Shown here: positions 52,623 through 62,172 of the stretch, in pieces
How the letters are laid out: each line of letters begins with the position of its first letter
Numbering within the stretch: the stretch's first letter is position 1
NCBI GenBank assembly: GCA_041946685.1
Contig: JBHGAV010000008.1
Span: 32,092 to 96,091, forward strand
Length of the DNA stretch: 64,000 nucleotides
Source: JBHGAV01 sp041946685
GTDB taxonomy: Bacteria > Acidobacteriota > Terriglobia > Bryobacterales > Bryobacteraceae
Direction: 5' to 3'
Notes under the pieces: generated by a model
The model's input: the letters and a program-made list of their open reading frames with translations, nothing else
What the model was told of the DNA's origin: nothing
Databases searched by the model: none
Position numbers and translations under genes: made by a program

Positions 52623-53980
52623 GCAGAGCTCGCTTCCGTTCCCTGATCCTCGCCATCTGCCTCGTCGTTCTGGGTCTTGTGTACACCGTTGGCTATCTGA
52701 GACTACCCTCGCGATGGTGGTATGCCGACGATCCGGCGGTGTTTGCCGTCGCCGATTCGCTCCGCAACCCGGCCGGCATCTTCACCGACCAGGGCGTGAT
52801 GCGTGGCATCGGCGCGGGCGGCGCCGCGGCCCCCATGCAGATCTTTTCCTTTTGGGTGGATGTGCGGCTGGGGGGAATCTCCCCGCGGTTCGCCTATGGC
52901 CACCAGATCGCCAGTTTCCTCGCGGCCGGCCTCTTGCTTTACGCGCTTCTGCTCCGTCTGCTGCGCGCCGACCCGGTAGCGCCTTTCTTTCTGACCGTCC
53001 TGTGGGCGCTGCTGCCTTCCACGCTGGTGGTTCTCCAGCACATCGCCGCCCGGCATTACATGGAGGGACTCCTGTTCAGCGCGCTGGCGCTGAACCTGGT
53101 GGCGCGATTGCCCGCGGAAGGCGCGCGGCGAGGACCCTTCTTCGCCGGCATCTTCCTCTCTATTGCGGTGGCTGCCTTGTGCAAGGAAACCTATGCGGCC
53201 CTGCTTCCCGCCGTCGTGCTTCTGGTGGCGTGGCAGCGCCGGGATCGCGTTCTGGCTGCCGGCATCATGACAATTGCGCTGGCCTACGTCGCCTATCGCT
53301 TCTGGCTCCTGGGGCCCGCCATCTCTTACGGCATGCCTCTTCTTACGGTGTGGCACTACCTGAAGTTACTTTCGAAGCTGCCGTATGCCTTGACGTCCAA
53401 CTACGCCGGCTACCTGGTCGCGGCGCTGATGGTTGGCGTGTGCATACGGTTCGCCCGGCATGGGCAGGAGAACCGCCGGATTCTTCTGTATGTCGTTTTG
53501 GCCGCCGCCCTGTCGCTGGCGGCCATTTCGCCAGTCGCCTACGCCTTGTACGGTGACATCCGGACGCCGGGTGCATGGTACAGGGCCCTGTTTCTTCTGA
53601 ACACCCAGGTGGTTTTCTGTGCGGGAGTCATGGCGGTCCGCGCCACCGGCCGGGCCGTGCAGTCGCTGATTCTGGTGGTGGCGCTGGCAGGGTCGGCGGC
53701 GGGCGCCCATAAAACCCGGCGCCACTGGGACCGGATCACAACCTCCGCCGAGTTGGAGGGCAAGTTCTACCTGGACAACCCAGGCAAGATCCTGCTGAGC
53801 ACAGAGGAAGCCTGGTGGTTCATTCCCTCGATTCATTGGCTGTACGGGGTGAAGGAGCCTCATTACGCGTTCGCAAACCGGAAGCCGCCTGTTCCGATTG
53901 CGCCCGGCACACCCGTCTGGCGGCTCCACGGAGATAAGTTCAGAGTCGAACCGTTCGCCCCGCCTACAACCGCACCTTGA
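52619..53980 (+). CDS. GT-C-like polytopic membrane protein
   Basis: About 453 residues with around ten hydrophobic helices. An acidic pair in the first external loop (WWYADDPAVF) and the overall plan resemble GT-C glycosyltransferases that use lipid-linked sugars. No ATG or standard GTG/TTG fits before the first helix. A CTG at 52619, with GGAGG about 8 bases upstream, is the best start; a GTG at 52679 would cut the first helix. It overlaps the LysR stop by 4 bases. The acceptor and sugar are unknown. Confidence 0.6.
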   Translation: MSRARFRSLILAICLVVLGLVYTVGYLRLPSRWWYADDPAVFAVADSLRNPAGIFTDQGVMRGIGAGGAAAPMQIFSFWVDVRLGGISPRFAYGHQIASFLAAGLLLYALLLRLLRADPVAPFFLTVLWALLPSTLVVLQHIAARHYMEGLLFSALALNLVARLPAEGARRGPFFAGIFLSIAVAALCKETYAALLPAVVLLVAWQRRDRVLAAGIMTIALAYVAYRFWLLGPAISYGMPLLTVWHYLKLLSKLPYALTSNYAGYLVAALMVGVCIRFARHGQENRRILLYVVLAAALSLAAISPVAYALYGDIRTPGAWYRALFLLNTQVVFCAGVMAVRATGRAVQSLILVVALAGSAAGAHKTRRHWDRITTSAELEGKFYLDNPGKILLSTEEAWWFIPSIHWLYGVKEPHYAFANRKPPVPIAPGTPVWRLHGDKFRVEPFAPPTTAP

Positions 53981-56804
53981 CCACATTGCTGGTGCGGCCG
54001 CCGGTTTCAATGGAAATCGTCTGCTCGCCGCTGAGCCCGGCGGGGATCTCCACGTTGACCTGGTAGAGCCCGGGATAGGCCGCGACCGGCCCGCTCCAAA
54101 CCGCGTTCTGCTTCTGGCCCCCCAAGTTCACCGCCACCGGAAGCCCCGCCCCAAGCCCCGTGCAGTAGATCTCCAGGAAGTTCTGGTTGCGCAGGATGGC
54201 GCCGTAACCGGTGCTGGTGTCGAAGAAGATTCCCGGCGCCACCCCTAGTGTGGTCCGCGTGACCAGCGTGGTGCCGGCCGGGGCCGAGACGGTCAGGCTC
54301 ACCGTGCCCGCGCCCAGTTCCGAAGGGACGACCAGGTTGACTTGCCGGTCGCTGGCGTACTGAACGACGGCCTTCCTGCCTCCCAGGCTCACCTCGACCC
54401 CCGCGAGTCCTTTCGGGTAAGGAGGCAGGCCGAAATCCGCGCCGCCGCCCGCCATGCGGTAGCCGAAGATCGAGGCAAAACCGCCGGGTGCAAGGCCCGG
54501 CGCATAGGACGCGGCGTTCACCACGCCTTCATACACAAACCCTTCTGCACCCTGCGCCGCCAGCGTGAGTTGCGGCTGCTCTCCTACGCCCGGGGTCCAC
54601 GTGAACCTGACCAGGCCGGCGTCGTCGCTTGTAGCCAATTGCGGCGAGACGCTGCCTCCGGACGAGGCCAGGGCTGAAACGCTGACCCCCGCGTAGGCTA
54701 CGCCGCTCAAGTCCGTGACACGGTACGTTGCAGGTCCATCGGCGGGGTCCCGGCTCGATACCAGAGTGATGCGCAAATCGGAAGGCGAGGGCAGGATCTT
54801 GATGGCCGCGCGAACCGTCTCAAATTGCGGGTCGGAAACGCGCGCGGTCAGTGCATACACACCCGCAGCGACTCCCGCAATCGGGAAAGACGCACTTGTG
54901 GCCCCCACTGGAATCGTGACCGAGTTCTGCGCGATCGCGTAGCCGGCTCCCGCCGGCCGCTCCAGCGAAACGGCCAGGGGCTCCGCCGCAGGCTTCTCGA
55001 TCGAGACGGTGGCCACGCCCGTCCTTCCCGTCACCAGCCCGCCAGCCGGGGCTACCGAGAGGTTGAGGCTCCGGCGGAGCGTCGTCTCCGCCGATGCCCG
55101 GCCGCCCGTCCAACGGTTGAAATCCGCGGGGAAGCGGCTGCGGTATCGCTCCAGCTTCGAGATCTCGACGTCAGAAGGCGTGGTTCCCTGCGGCACGATC
55201 AGGATGAATGCGAAGCGAAAGTGCCGCTGAGAAACGGTTACGTCGGGTGTGCGCCGCCCCTCGGTCCGCGCCAGCTCTTCCACATGGATGTCCCTGCGGG
55301 TGCCGCTGAACGGTGGCGCGAAGATCCGGGGCGGGGAATCGGAAGGCCACGTGGAGTTCACGACGACGAATGTGGGAGGCACCTCCGAGGCCGGTGTCAG
55401 GCCCATCAAATACTGGTCGAGCGGCGAGTAGCCTTCCACCGTGCCGGCCACCCGGAAGGTGCCGTCTCCCATGTCCTGGAGCCGGTTGCCCTCCAGCAGC
55501 GAAGCCTCCGAATTGAAGTTGAAGCTCCAATGCGCGCCGTCGGACTGAAGCATGACCTTCTTCAACGGGTCCAGCGGATCGCGCACGCTGGCGAACGCCA
55601 GAAAGAGGTGCCCGGCCTCGTGACCGAGCAGGGTCATCGTTGTGTCGCCGGTAAGCAGCCCGCGGCCTGGCACTCGGGTGTCAGGATTCGTAGGGTACTG
55701 GCTCAGCGGGCCCATGTTCATCACCGACTGGAGCCGCCGAGGAGAGCCGAACTCGGCGCCGATGTCCTTGTTCTCGTCCCCATATCCCGTGCCGTAGGGG
55801 TCGCGGACTGTCACCTCGTAAGCCAGGGCGCCGGGAGCTGCTTGCACCTCCATCGTGTTGAAAAACACCAGGTAATCGTAAGCGTCCTCGTGGGTCTCGT
55901 AGAACTTCAGCGCCGCTGAGTAGATATCGACCTCTTGCCTGTCGGCGAACCGCTGCGCCAACGTTCCGGCGTACTCTTCCGAGACTCCGTCCCGGAAGGA
56001 GACCGCGGAGGTCGTCCCCAGACGCCCTCCTGGAGAGATTCCCACCACCGCCTCGCTTGACCCCACGCCGCCGTATGCGAACTCGATACGGCCCTCCGCG
56101 AAGAGACGAACCTGGAAGGTACACACGCGCCCCGACCCGAATGAAGAGTACTCCGGCACCCCGACCCAGCTCACCACCAGCCGCCCCGGTTCTGAAAATA
56201 CCTTAACTCCCACCGTTGCGTGCGATGGGTCCAGGTCCCGGAACAGCGGGGCTACGCGCGGCGCCCCGGCCACCATGCGCCCCAGCGAGCGGCTGCTGGT
56301 GGCGTTGTCCGGAGCGCCGAACGTCAGGTTTCCGTCGGAGTTCACGAACAACTCCCGGTAGGAGTGGCCGTAGAAAGGAAAGGGAAACGGCAGCTCAATC
56401 TTCCTGGAATCGTCGTCTCCGAGGCCGGTTAGGACCGTTCCCCCCGCCGCAACGGCCGCGTCATAAGAAGCTGCGCCGGTCTCGAAGCGGTAGCGAGCAG
56501 CGTCCTGCGTGACGGGGACGAAGGCCAGTGTCGTCTGGTCCAGGTTGAAGGCAATGCCGCCGACGACGATGTCGCCCGAGTCCTCTAGAACGGCGATTTC
56601 CCCGACGTCTCTGGCGCGAGCCGCCCGCTCCGCTTGCGCGCGGCCCGTCAGCTTGGGACGGGTCCGGAGCGCCTGCCGGTGCACGAACAGCTTCTCGGTG
56701 GCAGTTTCCGCATGCGTTCCGCAAGTGGCGGGAACTTCGACGGGAAGCGCCGGCCAGCAGGCACACAGCAGCGCGAACAGTAACCGGAGGGAACGTTTTG
56801 GCAT
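53964..56804 (-). CDS. Secreted metalloprotease-like protein with Solibacter-type C-terminal domain
   Basis: 946 residues from the ATG at 56804, chosen because it gives a signal peptide (MPKRSLRLLFALLCACWPAL) directly. The centre carries GHEAGHLFLAFAS, an HExxH zinc motif, followed by a glutamate- and histidine-containing stretch that could hold the third ligand. The last ~200 residues start VVNAASYAPGLAPG and hold QVNLVVPSELG, the Solibacter-type domain. The N-terminal half is beta-rich. It is probably an extracellular metallopeptidase; the peptidase family was not recognised with certainty. Confidence 0.75.
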   Translation of the reverse strand: MPKRSLRLLFALLCACWPALPVEVPATCGTHAETATEKLFVHRQALRTRPKLTGRAQAERAARARDVGEIAVLEDSGDIVVGGIAFNLDQTTLAFVPVTQDAARYRFETGAASYDAAVAAGGTVLTGLGDDDSRKIELPFPFPFYGHSYRELFVNSDGNLTFGAPDNATSSRSLGRMVAGAPRVAPLFRDLDPSHATVGVKVFSEPGRLVVSWVGVPEYSSFGSGRVCTFQVRLFAEGRIEFAYGGVGSSEAVVGISPGGRLGTTSAVSFRDGVSEEYAGTLAQRFADRQEVDIYSAALKFYETHEDAYDYLVFFNTMEVQAAPGALAYEVTVRDPYGTGYGDENKDIGAEFGSPRRLQSVMNMGPLSQYPTNPDTRVPGRGLLTGDTTMTLLGHEAGHLFLAFASVRDPLDPLKKVMLQSDGAHWSFNFNSEASLLEGNRLQDMGDGTFRVAGTVEGYSPLDQYLMGLTPASEVPPTFVVVNSTWPSDSPPRIFAPPFSGTRRDIHVEELARTEGRRTPDVTVSQRHFRFAFILIVPQGTTPSDVEISKLERYRSRFPADFNRWTGGRASAETTLRRSLNLSVAPAGGLVTGRTGVATVSIEKPAAEPLAVSLERPAGAGYAIAQNSVTIPVGATSASFPIAGVAAGVYALTARVSDPQFETVRAAIKILPSPSDLRITLVSSRDPADGPATYRVTDLSGVAYAGVSVSALASSGGSVSPQLATSDDAGLVRFTWTPGVGEQPQLTLAAQGAEGFVYEGVVNAASYAPGLAPGGFASIFGYRMAGGGADFGLPPYPKGLAGVEVSLGGRKAVVQYASDRQVNLVVPSELGAGTVSLTVSAPAGTTLVTRTTLGVAPGIFFDTSTGYGAILRNQNFLEIYCTGLGAGLPVAVNLGGQKQNAVWSGPVAAYPGLYQVNVEIPAGLSGEQTISIETGGRTSNVVKVRL

Positions 56805-56854
56805 GGGCCCCGTAATTCTCATTGTAAGATACGGGAGTTGGAGACAATCACACG

Positions 56855-57712
56855 ATGGCATTCTGCACCGGTTGTGGATCGAGAATCGCTGATGGCGCGC
56901 GTTTCTGCTCGACGTGCGGCCGGCCCGTGGCCGGCGGAGAGGTGGCGGCTCCGGCGCGCCTGGAGCCGCTGGAGTACAAGATTCAGGGCGACAACCTCCA
57001 GGTGGCCCGCGTCCGGCTGAAGCCCGGGCAGGAGATCTTCGCCGAGGCGGGCAAGATGCTCTACAAGACGGCCAACGTGCAGTGGGAGAGCCGCATGACC
57101 GGGGCCGGCCTGGGGGACAAAATCCTGGGCGCTCTGAAGCGCAAGCTGATGGGCGAGTCTCTGTTCTGGACCTACTTCCGCTCCGACGGGCCGGGCGAGG
57201 TCGGCTTCGCGGGCAGCTACCCTGGCCGGATCCAGCCGTTCGAACTGGCGGCGGGGCAGAGCGTGATCGTGCAGCGGGACGCCTTTCTGTGCGCTCAGGA
57301 CTCGGTTCAGGTGAACATCGAATTCGTCAAACGGATCGGGGCTGGCTTCTTCGGCGGGGAGGGTTTCATTCTGGAGCGGCTGACGGGCCCCGGCACGGCC
57401 CTGATACATGGCGGCGGCGATTTCGTCGAGTTCGAGCTGAAGGCCGGCGAGATGCTTCAGGTCGATACCGGCTGCGTGGTCGGATTTGACGCCTCGATCA
57501 CCTATGACGTGCAACTGGCGGGCGGCATCAAGACCATGATCTTCGGCGGGGAGGGACTGTTTCTGGCTACCTTGACCGGCCCCGGCAAGGTCATTGTTCA
57601 AAGCCTGACGCTCGAGAAGCTCCGCCGCGAGTTGACCCCGGCGCGAACGGGCGGAGACGAGCGCGGACCCCTGGGCGCCCTGACGAACATCCTCGGCAGC
57701 GAGGACCGGTAG
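56855..57712 (+). CDS. AIM24/TIGR00266-family protein with N-terminal zinc ribbon
   Basis: This 285-residue protein begins with a small zinc ribbon (CTGCG and CSTCG at about residues 4-23), then an AIM24-type beta-helix domain (about 38-265, with FGGEGFILERLTGPG and IFGGEGLFLATLTGPG). Bacterial members are cytoplasmic trimeric beta proteins of unclear role. The gene is divergent from the metalloprotease gene by 50 bases. Confidence 0.9.
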   Translation: MAFCTGCGSRIADGARFCSTCGRPVAGGEVAAPARLEPLEYKIQGDNLQVARVRLKPGQEIFAEAGKMLYKTANVQWESRMTGAGLGDKILGALKRKLMGESLFWTYFRSDGPGEVGFAGSYPGRIQPFELAAGQSVIVQRDAFLCAQDSVQVNIEFVKRIGAGFFGGEGFILERLTGPGTALIHGGGDFVEFELKAGEMLQVDTGCVVGFDASITYDVQLAGGIKTMIFGGEGLFLATLTGPGKVIVQSLTLEKLRRELTPARTGGDERGPLGALTNILGSEDR

Positions 57713-57720
57713 CCGGTGGA

Positions 57721-60171
57721 TCAGGAGACGGCGGGCCGTGCAACCCCGCCGCGGCTCTGCAAGCGGACTGTGGCCGGCTTCAGTCCTGGAGCGCTGGCAG
57801 TGAGCGTGATTGTCCCGACGGCGCGCGTGGTTCGGACCACCACCAGCGCCTTCCCGTTGAAAAGCCTGCGCCGGCTCGCCTGGTAGGCTTCCTCGCTGGT
57901 CATGTCGGCGTTGCCGACCGCCGCGATGGCGCCCGCACCGCTGAGCTGGAAGCCGATCAACTGGCTGGCGTGCGGGTGAGGTTGCCCGCTCTTGTCCAAT
58001 GCCTCGACTGTGATGTAGGAGAGATCCTGCCCGTCGGCGCGGAGCGATGTCCGGTCGGCGGTCAACCGTAACTGCACCGGCTCACCGGCGGTCCGGAGGG
58101 TCACTTCCCCCGCGGGCTTCCCGCCCGCGATGCCGACAGCGCGGAGAACCCCGGGCGTGTAGGGAACAGTGAAGCTGGCCTTGAACTGCTGGCCGCGTGT
58201 CGTGGGCTTCTCTTCGATCAACTTGTCGCCCAGGAAGAGGCGCACGGCGTCATACCTCGAATAGACCTCAACCTGGAGCGGCTTGCCTTCCCAACCCGGC
58301 CAGGTCCAGCTTGGATGAACCGGCCAGGCGGCCCACCTGGAAACGATCATCTCCTTTCCCTCCGGCACTGGCAGCCGCACGCCCAGGTAGAGTTTCTCGC
58401 CCCGATCCCAGACGATGTTGCGGTAGTGCGAGCTGGCCTTCCGGAATCCGCAGATATCCAGGTCCCCGCAATCGGATCCGTGCCAGGGATAACTTGCGTC
58501 ATTCCCCATGAATGGGATCTTAGTCGTATCTCCCACGTTGCGGATGTCCCATCGTCCTATGCCCGATTCACCGAGATAGTCGATCGCCGTCCAGACGAAA
58601 TCGCCGACGATATAGGGATTGTCCTGGATCATCTCCCAGTACTCGAAAACCTGGCTCAGGAAGGACTCGGTACAGGCCATGATGCGTGCCGGCACCCGCT
58701 GGTGATCCTGAACGTGGCTGTTCAGGTTGTAGTTGTAACCTCCGATGTCCAGCGCGGCGAAGAAATCGTCCGTGCCCGTCCAAGGATTGACGTTGTTGAG
58801 GGCGGAGGTAATGGGGCGGGTGGGATCGAGGCTGCGCACGAAATCGGCCTGTATCCTGGCAAGTTCCGCGCCTCTCGGCTTGCCCCGTTCGGGGATCTCG
58901 TTGCCGATGCTCCAGATCACCACGGACGGATGATTCCGATCGCGCAGCACCATGGCCTCAGTGTCGCGCCGCCACCACTCCTTGAAGCTCACACCGTAGT
59001 CGTGCGGGTTCTTGCCCGTTTCCCAGCAATCAAACGACTCGTCGATGACCAGCATTCCCAGCCGGTCACAGGCATCCAGGAACGCGGGAGAGGGCGGGTT
59101 GTGCGCGGTCCGGATGGCGTTGAACCCCGCGGCCTTCAGCACCTGCACGCGCCGCTCCTCGGCACGGTCGAAGGCGGCTGCCCCGAGAGGGCCCAGGTCG
59201 TGGTGGGCGCAGCCGCCGGCCAGTTTGACCGTGCTGCCGTTCAGCAGGAAGCCCTTCTCCGGCGACCACCCGATTGAGCGGATTCCGAACGGCGTGGCCA
59301 CTTCGTCGGCCACTCGCCCCCCGCTGATGACCCTGGTCACGGCCCGGTACAGGCGGGGCGCCTCCACGGACCAGAGAGCCGGTTTCTGGATCGCAATCCG
59401 TTGCGTCACCTCGGCGGTCGCGCCGGCTTCAACCGTGACGGCGCTTTCCGCCTGGCCGGCCGTAGTGCCCGCCGGGTCGTAAAGAAGAGTGCGCAGCGTG
59501 ACCTTGGAGGCCGCACCGGAGCCGTTCGCCACCCTCGTCTTCACGGAAACAGTCGCCCGGCCCTCGCTGACTTCGGGAGTCGTAACGAAGACGCCCCAGT
59601 GATCCACATGCAGTGGGCCGGTGACCGAAAGCCAAACGTGGCGGTATATGCCCGAGCCGGAGTACCAGCGCGTGTTTTTGTGCCGGCTCTGATCGACGCG
59701 AACCGCCACGACGTTCGAGCCGCCGAAGTTGAGGTGCGGCGTCAGGTCGTGCCGGAAGGTTGAGTAGCCGTACGGGCGCGTGCCCAGATCGCGGCCGTTG
59801 ATGAAAACCGTCGCGTTCATGTAAACGCCCTCGAATTCGATTTCGATCTGGTTGCCCTTCCAGGCCGCAGGGGCCTGAAAAGCCCGGCGATACCACCCAA
59901 TGCCGGCAGGCAGATAACCGCCGCTGCCGCCCATGGGCGCTTTCGGGTCGAACTTCCCCTCGATGCTCCAGTCGTGTGGCAGAGTCACGCTGCGCCACGA
60001 AGAGGCGTCGAACGAGGGAGACTGCGCTCCCGGCGGGTCGCCCACAAGGAACCTCCAGTCGTAGTCGAACAGGAGTTGCTGCCGCGCCCCCGGGGCCTCG
60101 CTGGCCGCCAGGGCCGAGCGGAGACTCCCCGCGGCGGCGGGGAGAGTCGCGCAGAAGGTTCTTCGATCCAT
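57721..60171 (-). CDS. Glycoside hydrolase family 2, beta-galactosidase-like
   Basis: This 816-residue protein begins MDRRTFCATLPAAAG, a Tat-like twin-arginine signal. The jelly-roll domain (about 30-190, LPHDWSIEGKFD), Ig-like domain (about 190-295) and TIM-barrel catalytic domain (about 300-600) follow the GH2 order. SIGNEIPE holds the acid/base glutamate and MACTESF holds the likely nucleophile. A C-terminal beta-sandwich follows. It hydrolyses a beta-linked sugar, probably galactoside, outside the cytoplasm. AAGGAGG lies upstream of the ATG. Confidence 0.92.
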   Translation of the reverse strand: MDRRTFCATLPAAAGSLRSALAASEAPGARQQLLFDYDWRFLVGDPPGAQSPSFDASSWRSVTLPHDWSIEGKFDPKAPMGGSGGYLPAGIGWYRRAFQAPAAWKGNQIEIEFEGVYMNATVFINGRDLGTRPYGYSTFRHDLTPHLNFGGSNVVAVRVDQSRHKNTRWYSGSGIYRHVWLSVTGPLHVDHWGVFVTTPEVSEGRATVSVKTRVANGSGAASKVTLRTLLYDPAGTTAGQAESAVTVEAGATAEVTQRIAIQKPALWSVEAPRLYRAVTRVISGGRVADEVATPFGIRSIGWSPEKGFLLNGSTVKLAGGCAHHDLGPLGAAAFDRAEERRVQVLKAAGFNAIRTAHNPPSPAFLDACDRLGMLVIDESFDCWETGKNPHDYGVSFKEWWRRDTEAMVLRDRNHPSVVIWSIGNEIPERGKPRGAELARIQADFVRSLDPTRPITSALNNVNPWTGTDDFFAALDIGGYNYNLNSHVQDHQRVPARIMACTESFLSQVFEYWEMIQDNPYIVGDFVWTAIDYLGESGIGRWDIRNVGDTTKIPFMGNDASYPWHGSDCGDLDICGFRKASSHYRNIVWDRGEKLYLGVRLPVPEGKEMIVSRWAAWPVHPSWTWPGWEGKPLQVEVYSRYDAVRLFLGDKLIEEKPTTRGQQFKASFTVPYTPGVLRAVGIAGGKPAGEVTLRTAGEPVQLRLTADRTSLRADGQDLSYITVEALDKSGQPHPHASQLIGFQLSGAGAIAAVGNADMTSEEAYQASRRRLFNGKALVVVRTTRAVGTITLTASAPGLKPATVRLQSRGGVARPAVS

Positions 60172-60304
60172 GGATGCACACCCTCCTTTTCATGCCGGTG
60201 TGGACACGCTCGATTTTACCTCCAAAGGACTTCGCGGCTTGCATGGCAATTCAGGCTAAACCACTTAGTTTCGGCGGCCGATAGACGCGGTAGGAAAGGT
60301 ACTC

Positions 60305-61456
60305 TTGGCGGTTGAAGGCGAGACATCGACACTGTCGTCCCGCGATGAACTGGCGGCTCTGAAGAACCAGTTCCTTACTAGCTTCAACCATGAGGTGCGC
60401 ACCCCCCTTACCGGCATCCTGGGGATGACGGACCTCCTGCTGGAGACGCCCCTGAACGAAGAGCAGAGAGAATATGTTGGCACCGTGAGGGAGTGTGCGG
60501 ACGACCTGCTGGCGCTTTTCAACAAGACGCTGGAGTTCTCCGATCTCTCCTCCGGTCTGGTCGTCCTGGCGCGGCACGAGCTGCATCTTCGTGAAGCTCT
60601 GCGCGGCGTGGTGCAAACTTACACCCGGAGCGCCCGCCGGAAAGGCCTGGCGTTGCGTTGTTCGTTTGCGGACAACCTGCCCGAAACCGTGGTGGGCGAC
60701 GAACAGAAACTTCAGGAGATTCTGTCTCATCTTCTGGACAATGCGGTCAAGTTCACCGAGCGCGGCGCGATCCTGGTCGAAGCCGGCGGCGAGCCGGAGG
60801 GCGGCCGGTTCATTCTGAGTCTTTCGGTGCGCGACACGGGGATTGGCATCCCGCCCGATAAGCTCGCCGTCGTTTTCGAGTGTTTCGAGCAACTCGACCG
60901 TGGCCTCTCCCGCAGCCATAAGGGGGTGGGGTTGGGCCTCTCCCTTGTCCAAAAACTTGCATCCCTCATGGGAGGCGGCGTCGCCGCAGAGAGCAACCCT
61001 GGAGGGGGAAGCCTCTTCAAGGTTGTCTTGCCGCTGGAGCTCCCCGCCGACGCCGGCGCCGTGCGCGGAAACGCGCCGGCAGTCCGCAATGGCAGGTCGC
61101 GTATCCTGTTTGTGGACGACAACGCGGCGGCCCGGCGGATCGTCACCCACATTCTCGGCCGCGCCGGGTATCGCGTCACCTGCGCCTCCAGCGGAAACGA
61201 GGGCGTCAGGCTGGCAGCCCGGGAGCCGTTTGGCCTGGTCATGGTCGACCTTCAGATGCCCGAGATGGACGGTCTCGCCACAGCCGCCGCGATCCACGCC
61301 CTGCCGGGCCACTCCAATACCCCCATCGTCGCCCTCACGGCGAACGTTACCGACCAGTGCCGCCGCCAGTGCGTGAAAGCCGGCATGCGGGGCTTCATCC
61401 CCAAGCCGGTGCTTGCGGAACAACTTCTGGAGGCTGTCTCCGAAGTGTTGGCCTGA
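60305..61456 (+). CDS. Soluble hybrid histidine kinase with receiver and no sensor domain
   Basis: 383 residues from the TTG at 60305 (AGGAAAGG upstream). HisKA box with the His in FNHEVRTPLTGILGM (about residue 30), ATPase domain with HLLDNAVKFTERG and DTGIGI and GLGLSLVQKL, then a receiver domain (about 262-380) with DD and the phospho-acceptor Asp in VMVDLQMPEMDG. No membrane helix or sensor domain is visible, so input must come through a partner. It has no response-regulator neighbour. Confidence 0.88.
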   Translation: MAVEGETSTLSSRDELAALKNQFLTSFNHEVRTPLTGILGMTDLLLETPLNEEQREYVGTVRECADDLLALFNKTLEFSDLSSGLVVLARHELHLREALRGVVQTYTRSARRKGLALRCSFADNLPETVVGDEQKLQEILSHLLDNAVKFTERGAILVEAGGEPEGGRFILSLSVRDTGIGIPPDKLAVVFECFEQLDRGLSRSHKGVGLGLSLVQKLASLMGGGVAAESNPGGGSLFKVVLPLELPADAGAVRGNAPAVRNGRSRILFVDDNAAARRIVTHILGRAGYRVTCASSGNEGVRLAAREPFGLVMVDLQMPEMDGLATAAAIHALPGHSNTPIVALTANVTDQCRRQCVKAGMRGFIPKPVLAEQLLEAVSEVLA

Positions 61457-61459
61457 TCT

Positions 61460-62161
61460 TCACTCCGGGGGCTTGTGAAGCCACACGTAGCAGTGGTTGC
61501 CAAGTCGGGCGGCTTCCGGCCGCTTGAGGAGAATCAAGTCCAGGTATCGCAGCGGGAACAGCAGCCAGCCCAGGACGCCGTGGGCGGCTGCCCGCAGCCA
61601 TCCCCAGGGCAGCCAGAGCTTCACGTATTCCAGGAGGAAGACGAGCATGGTCGCGGTTGGGCCGGTCCGCCAGCCGCGCTCCACCACGCGCAGCCCTCCC
61701 GCCATCTGCTCCAGGGCCGAAGGCGTGAAACGCCTCATGTCCCGCGGGTATTCGTGCAGGGGATGGCAAAACGGAGTCACAACGTGGGCATACCCGGCCG
61801 GCGCCAGGACCCTTTCCATCTCCCGCATTACCTTGTCGGGATTGGCCACGTGTTCCAGCACCGCGTCGCACTCGATCCTGGCGAAGACGCCCGAGCGGAA
61901 GGGGATCTGCTCGGCGTCCGCCACCACGTCCACTCCGTAGGCGGCTTCGAGGTCCATGTTGACGTAGCCGGGCGTGTCGCTGCCTGCCCCGCCGATGTAA
62001 AGGTTCCACCGTCCGAGGGGAAAGCCGCTCGGCTCGCGGGGATTCATCACCAGCGGCAGGGGCGGAGACAACCACCGCCGCAGGCGGTAACGCCAGCGCC
62101 GGCTCCGCCGCTGTTCGATCATCCGCTCTACGGTGTGAGGCACGGTCGAACAGCGTAGCAT
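61460..62161 (-). CDS. SAM-dependent methyltransferase (class I, glycan/lipid type)
   Basis: 233 residues from the ATG at 62161; a second start at 62122 is also possible, and earlier in-frame starts fall inside the divergent gene. LYIGGAGSDTPGYVNMDLEA, VVADAEQIPFRSGVF and DAVLEHVANPDKVMREMERVL are the class I methyltransferase motifs I, II and post-II. Two hydrophobic segments near the C-terminus could contact membranes. The acceptor is unknown; it may act on a sugar or lipid. Confidence 0.8.
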   Translation of the reverse strand: MLRCSTVPHTVERMIEQRRSRRWRYRLRRWLSPPLPLVMNPREPSGFPLGRWNLYIGGAGSDTPGYVNMDLEAAYGVDVVADAEQIPFRSGVFARIECDAVLEHVANPDKVMREMERVLAPAGYAHVVTPFCHPLHEYPRDMRRFTPSALEQMAGGLRVVERGWRTGPTATMLVFLLEYVKLWLPWGWLRAAAHGVLGWLLFPLRYLDLILLKRPEAARLGNHCYVWLHKPPE

Positions 62162-62172
62162 AAGAACAAGCC

